A stretch of 64,000 nucleotides of DNA from Cynocephalus volans. Taxonomy: Eukaryota > Chordata > Mammalia > Dermoptera > Cynocephalidae. The DNA lies in the NCBI RefSeq assembly GCF_027409185.1, contig NC_084474.1:6503382-6567381 (forward strand). Reading direction: 5' to 3'. Position 1 is the first letter of the stretch; the number at the start of each line of letters is the position of its first letter. A program made the position numbers and the translations under genes. A model generated the notes under the pieces. It searched no databases. It was given only the letters and a program-made list of their open reading frames with translations, and was not told where the DNA came from. Positions 24,465 to 32,721 of the stretch are shown piece by piece.

Positions 24465-24514
24465 TAAAAAAACAAAAACAAAAAATAAATAAATAAAATA
24501 AAAAGTTGAATGTG
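24464..24514 (+). repeat. retrocopy poly(A) tail and 3' target-site duplication
   Basis: The A-rich tail has decayed into aaac and aaat units at 24464-24499. It is followed by aaaaagttgaatgtg at 24500-24514, the partner of 21191-21205. Confidence 0.9.
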
Positions 24515-24522
24515 CTTAGTCT

Positions 24523-24791
24523 TAAACAATTGCAGATAGATCTACCATATGGCCCAGCTATCCCACTGCTGGGAATATACCCAGAGGAATGGAAATCATG
24601 AAGTCGAAGGTATACCTGTTCTCCAGTGTTCATTGCAATGCTCTTTACAATAGCCAAGAGTTGGAAACAACCCAAATGTCCACCATCCGATGAGCAAATA
24701 TGGAAAATGTGGTAAATCTACACAATGGAATACTACTCTGCTGTAAAAAAGAATGAAATTCTGCCGTTTGCAGCAACATGGATGGACCTAG
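24523..24791 (+). mobile_element. L1 ORF2 3' fragment, truncated at both ends
   Basis: The text is from near the ORF2 end (ttgcagatagatctaccat ... gcaacatggatggacctag). It stops at 24791 before the ORF2 terminus and 3' UTR. It lies immediately beyond the PTPN12 3' duplication, so it was part of the pre-insertion locus. Confidence 0.85.
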
Positions 24792-26000
24792 CATTCACTA
24801 TGTCAGAATAACTGTAAGAGAGAACTAAGCAATTCAATTTGGTTTTCTCCAACATGGAACCATTCTTGTGAAAGCCCCTAACAAACCTGTAGCTAATGTT
24901 AGGAAGCAGTATATTTTTGACCTTATTGAAACAACTCAGCTAATTTTAGAATAGAGTTACTAGAAATTACATCACATATATTATAATCTTCTTTACTAAA
25001 AACTGAGGGAATTACCTGCTCATTTATAGCCATTTCATCAGGAGAATAGGTGTTTCTGAAAGTACATCTATTAGAACAACATAATTTAGGAGCTTTAGGA
25101 CTAGGAATTCTATTGTTCTCTTTTGTTGTCATTTTAAGTGTGAATATGCGGCTTTGGGGAGACTCCTAACAACGCAAATAGTGCCAAAGTCAGAATTTAA
25201 CAAAGTTAATAATCATATATTAAAACTCAAAAACTGGCCAAAATAGAAGTGTTATTAATATAAATGTAAACAAATTAATAAGGATGTGATTTTGGGTTAA
25301 TACAGTTATGTTTTACTGTTGAAGATATCTCTGACAATTTAGTAGCAAATCATACATTCTTGTCAGGCTGCACTAATATCTGTTTTCTGAAATTTTACTC
25401 ACTGTAATTTAGGTTTAACAACTCATATTACAATATAATACATATCTCTTTGGAAGTCTTGAATGTCTCCAAATATCATATTCCATGAAGGAAAATTGCA
25501 GATCCACATTTGCTAAACCCTATTATATATAAATATATAATCTGTAAAAGGGTGTGTATAAATTATGAGTACAGAAATACCTTTTTACATTTTACTACTT
25601 GTTTTTACAGATTTTCTTTAAAACTCATATATTTATCTTGATGTTTAAGAGAAATATTCTAAATACAAATTTATCTTGCACATGCTATCCTTGTTTCTTA
25701 TTTCATATCCACTAGCTTTTTTACTTCTGTCAAAACCTTTGCAATCATGATGGAGAGAACATTTACTTGGCACTGCTGATCCTTATACTATACTATAATA
25801 TAATATTTTATCTTTTCCTTTTCTAACGAAGAGTCGTGAACAGGAGAAAAAACAAGAGAATATGTGCCTGGGAAGCCCAGTGAAGAAAGGAGACTATTAA
25901 AGAATGTAGTATGATTATATATGAATATATATTTATAGGAGCCGACATGATTTATAGTGATAGCATTCATCCTTGTTTTTTTTTCTTTTTTTACTAATTT
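24792..26000. other. anonymous AT-rich intergenic DNA
   Basis: No gene or repeat is recognised. Confidence 0.5.
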
Positions 26001-26960
26001 TATTCAATTGCTGGGGTACAGCAGTGAAAGAAGAGTAAAATTGGATTTAAGCAGGGTTGTTGTTTAACGTAGTAAGTATAACAATGAGAGAAAAACAGGA
26101 AGTTGAGAATGTAGGGAATGTAGGGAAAAGTGTGTTTATAATGATTAACCAAAAACTTTAAGTTGGTTGTGAGAGATAAACGACTAACAAAGGGATGAGA
26201 GACGGGAAAATGTTGTAGCATCATTAAAGTCGAGTTGAAGAAGTTGAATGAATAAGTTGGAAACGAGAGTGGTGGTCAGGGCGCAGAATGAACGAAGGTG
26301 AAACTTGGAAGAATTTATAGTTTGGGTAACAACATATTGGGTAAAACCATGGAATAAGGGACTGAAGTAGGGTAAATAGATTGCTGGTAGTGAGTTGTTA
26401 AAGGAAACGAGAAACAGAATGTTGAAAAGATCATATTTGGGGAAGCCTATTGAAATAATAAAGGATTATGACATAGGAAGGCCTAAAGGAAATGAGACAA
26501 CCAAATACTATAATTGTTCAGAAATGAGGTTGTTGAGAAATGATTGAGCTGTCAACAGACGACAGCAACAGTGAGGAGTGGGTGAAGTAACCTGAGATTT
26601 AAATGTGGCCCAGAAAGGATAACGAGGAACAAATACTACATCAACCATACCTCTAGAGCCAGTGATTCGTGTTGTGAGTTTTCCTCCATGCCTTGAGCAG
26701 GCTACGGGGGTGGCAAGCAACGTCTTTGGGGATGTGATGAATATCTCTTCATACAAAATAATGTGCAGTATATTCAGAAAAGAGGTTGAGCTTAGAGGGG
26801 ATTCAGTTGATGATGAAGCATGAATTTGCAGGTGTGACATTGGAAGGGCTAATCAGTTGGGAAGGAACGGGAAGAAAATCAAAGAGCCCTACATACATCA
26901 GACACTGAGGGGTGATCTAGAATTCTGGGGTGTATCATAGTAAATAATAAAAACAAGGAA
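26001..26960. other. purine-skewed unassigned block, possible old transposon
   Basis: About 950 bp whose plus strand is clearly G+A-rich and C-poor, unlike both flanks. A 110-codon minus-strand frame (26508-26840) and a 74-codon one (26000-26224) are open here. I recognise no family in either. The uniform strand bias and sharp edges suggest an old inserted element, perhaps an LTR or DNA transposon internal region, but that is inference. Confidence 0.35.
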
Positions 26961-27522
26961 AAGGGGGTATATTGAAACAGTCTTAGTACACTTCAGAGAT
27001 GGAGCAGTGATGAGGCTATGATCAGTGGCTCATTCTAGGAAGAGGCTGTTTGGATTTTCTGTGGAAGCCGCTTAATGCAGGTAACATGGGAGAATTTCCT
27101 GCACCTGGACCACCTCCTTAAGCCAGTCATTTGAGACAAGGACAGTCACTGGGACTCTCCTTTTGTTTTGATCTCAACAAATGTCCTTGCTTTCTTTTCT
27201 TTCTAACAATGATTCTACTTTATTGTAAAACTCTCTTTCCCCTTCACTGTGGATATTTATGAATGCTCACATTTTAACATTTTATTTTGTTCCCTTCTAA
27301 TTTCTCTTTTGAAAAAGTTTGCTATGCTTGCTTTTCCATTAAATAGTATTTTATTGATCTAATATGTTCCAAGCATTGAGCAAGTCATTAAGAAAGCAAA
27401 GGTCAATAAGACTCAGTGCCTGCCTGCAAGGACATTACTGTCTTAAGAAGTCCTCTTATTTCTACTTTGCTGAGAGTTTTTAAATCATAAAAAAATCAAT
27501 GAAATCTTTGTTTTTTGGTTTA
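26961..27522. other. anonymous intergenic DNA
   Basis: No supported gene or repeat. Confidence 0.45.
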
Positions 27523-28243
27523 AAATTTATTTCATTTTAATTGACATGTAATTGTACATCTTTACAGGGTTTTGTTACATATATATGTTTAGATACATAT
27601 ATATCTGGTATAATGATGGGGTCAGGGTAGTTAATGTATCTATCACCTCATGCACGTTTCTTCTTTTTGGTGAAAACATTCAAAACCCTCTCCTCTCTTC
27701 ATTATGTAATATACAAAACTGTTAACCATAGGTAACTCCACTGTGCAACAGAACACCAGAAATTATTCCTCCTATCTCATTGTAATTTAGTACCTGTTGG
27801 CCAAACCCTCCCTGTTTTCCCTTCCTCCCTCCCCTCCCCAGTCTCTACTCTTCGTCTCTATCATACCAACTTTTCCTTCTTTAGTTTCCACATATGAGTG
27901 AGATCACGTGATATTTGTTTTTCTGTGCCTGGCTTACTTCATAATGACCTCCAAATCCATCCATGTTGCCACAAATGACAGTATTTCATGTTTTTGTTTT
28001 GTTTTGCTGTGCTTTTAATGGCTGAATAGTATTCCATTGTGTATATATACCACTTTTTTTTTATCCATTCATTCATTGTTGGACACTTAGGTGGAGTCTG
28101 TATCTTGGCTATTGTAAACTGTGCTGCAATAAACATGGAAGTGCAGATCTCTGACATATTTCATTTCCTGTGGGTATATACCCAATTCTAGGATTACTAG
28201 ACTCTATGGTAGTTCTATTTTTAATTTTTGAGGAACCTCCATA
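27523..28243 (-). mobile_element. inverted L1, 3' segment (first part)
   Basis: Minus-strand L1 3' UTR and ORF2 C-terminal text: 'acatatatatgtttagatac' UTR block, then 'gaatagtattccattgtgta' and 'ggctattgtaaactgtgctgcaataaacatgg'. It breaks off at 28243 in 'gaacctccata' and resumes at 29586 after an insertion. It belongs to one twin-primed L1 spanning 27523-29998. Confidence 0.85.
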
Positions 28244-29588
28244 TCTTGAGCAATCCCACTATAGGGCACGGCATGGGAGCCTGACAAGGGACACCCCTTG
28301 TTCAGCTAGACTGCGGGGGGATCCTGCGTGTGTGGCACGTCTCTGTGGAATTTCCTGTCTGTTCGCCTTTTGTTACTTGACAAAGATTTCCAAAATTAAA
28401 AGGCCCAACTTTTTGGCTTGGCATGGCTTTGGGGAGTTTCAAGGGCCATGGAGTTTCTCAAAGGACATGTTAAATATGCATCAGAATTAATTGGTTTATT
28501 TAAAGGGCATTGTCAGTACTAAAGGTGTTTTTTGATGCATGTTCCCAGTATGGGTTGGCTTGATTTAATTTTACTGTTGATTTTTCTTGTTAGTGGTGTG
28601 TGCATTGACCCATTGTGGCTGTGGTCATGCTCTTGTAGATGTGGAATGAAGCTGTTGTGTTGGAAATTTATCCACACCCCCCAGGGAGCCAGTGGGTCTG
28701 AGTGCAGTGGTGTTTACAACTAATTGATCACAACCAGTTACAGATTTCTTTGTTTTTTCCGCATTCCCACAGTTTCACTTGATCTACCAAGAACATGTTG
28801 TTTCCTTAGTAATAATAAGAATGATATAATGTGTTTTTGTTAGTTTGAGTAGGATCATTTAACTTTTCACTTTGTCCCCTGTGCTGTTCCCGGAGTCTAT
28901 TAGCAGGGAAATAAAAGGTTTCATTATAAAATAAATAAGTTAAATAGTAGAGAAACACAAACAAATTTTGATATTAATAGGTTTTGTTTAAATCAATTAG
29001 TAACACAAAATTTGTAACAATAACATAGAAATTTAATAAAGATTTATAGTTAAATTTTATAATATTAATGTTATAAACATTGTGATTTTGATTATAAATT
29101 AAAATGATCAATATAGAGTATAAGCAATATTAAATTGTTAACCATAACTAATCAATGTTATTCAAATTAAGGGTAGTAAGTATAAGTAAGATTAAAAAGG
29201 GGTTAAATTATAAGCTAAGAAGGTTAAGGTTTATGATTCAGACAGAAAGCCTGATGTTTTAAAGCCAATCATGTGCTATTGTATAGTTTCTGGTCACAAG
29301 CCACAAGCTTTGAGGTGAATCACTGATGCATGAGTAGATGTTTTTGTCAGAGCATGAGTGCTTTGGAACATTTTGACCTTTCCTTTTCAATAGAAATGAA
29401 ATAAAAAAATGTTTTGATTAAAGATAAATCATTATGTAGAGGATTAAGTAAAAATAAATAAATAAAACAAGATTCACGTGGTCATTGTCCACACTTGCAC
29501 TAGACATCTGCGGTCCGTGTCTTTCTTTTTTCACTGAATCCACACCACCTGTTCAGCTACGATGAATCCTGCGGAGCTGGTCTCTGGC
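28244..29588. mobile_element. unidentified 1.34-kb insertion within an L1, possible solo LTR
   Basis: The host L1 is interrupted exactly here. cctccata (extended, with one mismatch, to 12 bp) occurs on both sides, at 28236-28243 and 29590-29597. Read on the minus strand the insert can be framed as TG...CA (tgccagagaccag ... ggattgctca), as LTRs are. There is no terminal poly(A). A related ~45-bp motif (gcaggat, then tagctgaaca) lies near both ends in the same orientation. The middle (28920-29220) is extremely AT-rich. I recognise no family and no coding frame. Confidence 0.5.
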
Positions 29589-29803
29589 ACCTCCATACTG
29601 TTTTTCATAATGGCTGTACTAGTTTACATTCCCATCAGCAGTGTGGAAGCGTTCCCTTTTTCCACATCCTCTCCAACACTTGTTTTCTCTTGTCTTTTTG
29701 ATAATAGCCATTCTAACTGGAGTGAGGTAGTATCTCATTGTTTTGATTTGCATTTCCCTGGTGATTGGTGGTGTTAAGCATTTTTTCATATGCCTGGTGC
29801 ACA
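29586..29803 (-). mobile_element. inverted L1, 3' segment (second part)
   Basis: This continues the same minus-strand ORF2 text as 27523-28243 ('acctccatactgtttttcataatggctg' ... 'tttgatttgcatttccctg'), up to the inversion point near 29800. Confidence 0.85.
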
Positions 29804-29998
29804 TCAAAGGAAACAGCAGAGTGAAGAGTCAACCGATGACAGAATGGGAGAAAATATTTGCAAGCTGCATATTTGACAAAGTGTTGATGTCAAGATTATA
29901 TGAGAAACATAAACGGCTCAACAACAACAACAAAAAAACCCCAAAAGCAATTGAGAAATGGGCAATGGGTCTCAAAAGGCATTTCTCAAAAAAAGATA
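29799..29998 (+). mobile_element. inverted L1, 5' segment
   Basis: Orientation flips to plus: 'gcacatcaaaggaaacagcagagtg' ... 'aatgggagaaaatatttgcaa' ... 'ggcatttctcaaaa'. In L1 order this piece lies just upstream of the minus-strand part, with about 20 nt missing at the join. That is the usual result of twin priming. Confidence 0.8.
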
Positions 29999-30352
29999 GT
30001 TGAAGTTTTTATCACATGATTTTTTCTGCATCTATTGAAATAATGTCAGTTTTATTTTAATCTGGATTCTGGGATTAATTGAAAACAGAAGTAAAAATGA
30101 AATCAATGGACATTTATTTTTTGAGGGCCCACACATAAGCAATCATCGTTTCTTCTTTCTTTTACAAAACCAAATGTCATGAATTAAAGAAGAAAATGAT
30201 GAAGTGGTATTTAAATATTTCATTTTTATAAAAAATATTTTTTTTCTGTGAAAACGTTCCCTTCCTTCCTGACAAACGTTGAGCCCAGATCAGTGGTGCA
30301 CACAGGTGGAGTGACAGCCTAGAACACAGGAAAGCCTGACATTTGCATATGG
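29999..30352. other. anonymous intergenic DNA
   Basis: AT-rich sequence with no recognised feature. Confidence 0.5.
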
Positions 30353-30364
30353 CAGGTTGACTCT

Positions 30365-30466
30365 CTGACTCTTTTATTTAAGCAGCTGATCAGTACGGGA
30401 TCGGAACCCTTGACTTTGGTGTTATAATACAGTGCTCTAACAACTGAGCTACCCAGCCAGCCCCTA
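30365..30466 (-). mobile_element. tRNA-Ile-derived SINE (CYN-like)
   Basis: The minus strand reads ggggctggctgggtagctc, then 'agttgttagagc', an anticodon-loop-like 'tattataaca', a B-box-like 'gggttccgatccc' and a short A-rich tail. It follows tRNA-Ile(AAU) in order, including A and B boxes of an internal Pol III promoter. It is flanked by gcag(g/c)ttgactct at 30352-30364 and 30467-30479. It resembles the CYN SINEs of colugos as I recall them. It is not a tRNA gene: the acceptor stem is not paired and the B box has an extra base. Confidence 0.8.
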
Positions 30467-30479
30467 GCAGCTTGACTCT

Positions 30480-31641
30480 TCCAGGACTTCTGGAAGAAGT
30501 TTTGCACTTCTCAAAATAGGAATGAATTAATCTAATTAATATCCCTGCTCGCTTAACATTTCTAATATTTCAGTGAGAAGATATTCTCCCGATGACACTG
30601 GTGGAAAAACAGACATGGAGAAGTGATCATTCACATGACACAATGACAGTCAATAAGGACGTCAGCCTAACAATGAGACAAACAACCTAATGACCCCTCA
30701 GCATTTCCTAACTTAAAAGAACACACAGATAGAAACACAAAATTATAGACAGAAATCAATGACACTAACACACCATTTACTCCTTCACTGCTCATAATTA
30801 TTCATTTTAAAATGATGAAACTCATTAGTTATTGCAAAAAAAGTAAATCTTACAAATGAACAGAAACTAAAAAAGCAAAATATCTACTCCTCCTTCATTC
30901 TAATCCCATCCCGTGACCTTTTTTCAACAGTTTGGAGTATGTTCTTCTAGACCTTTCTGTGGATGTGTGTACATATTTAAACACACCTGCCATGTACATA
31001 TGAGTCAGCATGGGTTTGTCACTGAACGGTGTGTTACAGACACCTCTCTGTGCACAAAACAGGAAAGGAGGCTTGCAGGAGGAAAACCTGACTTCTCACC
31101 CTAGCTGTGCCACCTGTGAACTAAGGGAACCGGGACAGGTCCGCTAACGCCACTGACCCCTATCTGGAGAAGAGACATAAAAACACCTGCCTTCATCCAC
31201 CTGACTGATTAGTTGTGATTTCAAATGACACAATGACAATAAGGGCATTTTGAGGCACCTGGAGAGAGAGACAATTGTTAAGTCTGCAACAACCTGCCAA
31301 AAGTCACAAAAGGAAGAGACTGAAAGAGGTAAAATGGTTTGGTGAAAATCAATGAGCACTCATGGAAATCAACTCAAAGAATTTGCTACCTATCATAGGA
31401 AAAATGACATAGAATACAAAGTGTGCTGCAACACATAGGGCTCCAGGCCCGCTGGAAGATGATAATCGCTGTGAACAAATGCTGAGTGCACATGTATGGC
31501 ACCCACGCACGCACACATGCACACATGTGGGCACACACATGCATACGCATGCACAGATCATGCATACATGTGGGCACATATGCACACACACCCTGAGGCA
31601 TCCTCCCTGGGACAGATCAATGCAAAGACATCAAATTATAC
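30480..31641. other. anonymous intergenic DNA with a MIR-like scrap and CA-rich tract
   Basis: No gene is seen. The stretch at 31065-31255 resembles a diverged plus-strand MIR ('ctagctgtgccacctgtgaac'). A degenerate (CA)n tract with acacatg units spans 31495-31590. Confidence 0.45.
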
Positions 31642-31656
31642 TATTAACTCCAAGAG
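31642..31656 (+). repeat. 5' target-site duplication of the PPFIA1 retrocopy
   Basis: tattaactccaagag is identical at 36480-36494, directly after the A-rich tail. The nick site (atac/tatt) is not the L1 consensus, but the 15-bp exact match is strong. Confidence 0.9.
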
Positions 31657-32117
31657 GCTCTTCCAGTGTCTGGCCACAGGCCGGCCTTAGTGACTGGGGC
31701 TGAAGGGACGCGCTCTTGGGACCACGTGCTGCCCTTCCCCCGACCAAACAAGCCGGGACCCAGCGTGGGTTCTAGAACCCCAGCTGGTGCAGGCTCCTTG
31801 GAAACGGTTGTCAGTGCTTTGTCAGTACCGTGGTGGCCACGGCTTCTGCAGCACCTGATTCGGGCGCAGAGAGCGGGACGCGGCTGGGCCGGGGGTCAGC
31901 CTCACCGTGAGGGTCGCCGGGGGTCCGCCGTGCCCGAACTGCGGCCCGGACCCTCGGGAGCGGCCCCCTTGCCCTCGCCCCATCTGTGTGTTGGCGACAC
32001 TTCATCGCCTCTCATCGACTCACCTATCACTTTTCCTTCCCTCCTAGCCGTCCCCGGCTGTCCGGACCTGCTGGCTCTATTTCCATCGTGGAATTTGACT
32101 TTTGGCTGGAAACTGAG
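31657..32117 (+). promoter_or_regulatory. CpG-rich 5' segment with possible small exon
   Basis: This is the most CpG-rich stretch of the second half of the window and resembles a CpG-island promoter or first exon. It lies inside the target-site duplications, so it arrived with the retrocopy. A polypyrimidine tract and ccctcctag end at 32047 (acceptor) and gag/gtaagt lies at 32117/32118 (strong donor), framing a possible 70-bp non-coding exon. A weaker donor, acc/gtgagg, is at 31906/31907. That it derives from the parent 5' region is inference. Whether it is active cannot be seen. Confidence 0.55.
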
Positions 32118-32721
32118 GTAAGTTAGGTTGACTGACCAACCACTGGAGAAACCTCTCCCAAACCTTCACGAGTCCCATTCCTTTAGTGCTCACCAAATCC
32201 AGCCCAAGAATTCAGGGAGCCATCAGGCCTTCCCAGGAGCTGACTGCACACATTCCTATAAGATGCCTGATGGGTTCTGTACCTGTCAGTGCTGCTGGCT
32301 CTGTGCTCCTTCTATGCTTTTCCTGAAAAGTGACTGGGTGGCGTGTGTGTTTGACTTGCTCTCCCCCCACCGGGAAGTTGGAAAAATAGGTACCTGAAGC
32401 ACACTTGTTCTCAACAACTAAAAAGTACAGCTTTGTGAACAAAATACTGCTGGGTTTGCTCTTTATGTGAGGGGCAGTCCTCTGGCCTTGACCCCTTCAC
32501 GGGGTTATTGTCCCTGTGAGTATCTTCATGGTGTGTGTTCCTGCACTTAGTATTTGCCGGTGGATGCTTTCCCAACTTATTTGCATACAAAGAGTAACAG
32601 ATCTGAGAATAAAGAGGCTGTGAACCTTTCATTTATTAGCTGCAGATACTTATGAAATTGCAGATTTACGGGAACCTGTATTCTGCTCTTAATGATTCTA
32701 GTCTGGGTCTTTCATTTGCAG
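32118..32721 (+). other. intron-like segment retained before the start codon
   Basis: It begins gtaagt and ends tctttcatttgcag immediately before ATG 32722, as an intron would. In the copied RNA it was probably an unspliced intron of the parent 5' UTR. If the locus is transcribed, it could be spliced out anew. Confidence 0.55.

Larger units (their letters stand above)
21206..24499 (+). pseudogene. PTPN12: processed retrocopy of PTPN12 (PTP-PEST)
   Basis: The parent encodes a cytosolic protein tyrosine phosphatase of about 780 residues that acts on p130Cas and focal-adhesion partners. Here the whole mRNA is present without introns: a GC-rich 5' UTR (21206-21317), coding region (21318-23697), 3' UTR and an A-rich tail (24464-24499). 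Matching 15-bp duplications flank it, so it was made by L1 machinery. Coding damage is limited: one frameshift at an A8 run (22641-22648), a 42-bp in-frame gain (22370-22423) and scattered substitutions. I see no promoter. It is most likely a pseudogene of moderate age. Confidence 0.96.

Noticed and set aside
30365-30466. functional tRNA-Ile gene
   Set aside because: The acceptor stem does not pair, the B box has an extra base, and an A-rich tail and flanking duplications show a SINE.
31666-32121. 151-codon frame in the CpG-rich segment
   Set aside because: High GC content lowers stop frequency. The frame crosses the putative splice sites and resembles no protein family I know.
32118-32721. 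ordinary genomic flank upstream of a normally truncated PPFIA1 retrocopy
   Set aside because: The exact 15-bp duplication lies at 31642-31656, beyond this segment, and the segment ends in a splice acceptor exactly at the start codon. Both argue that it was part of the inserted RNA. An alignment to the parent locus would settle it.
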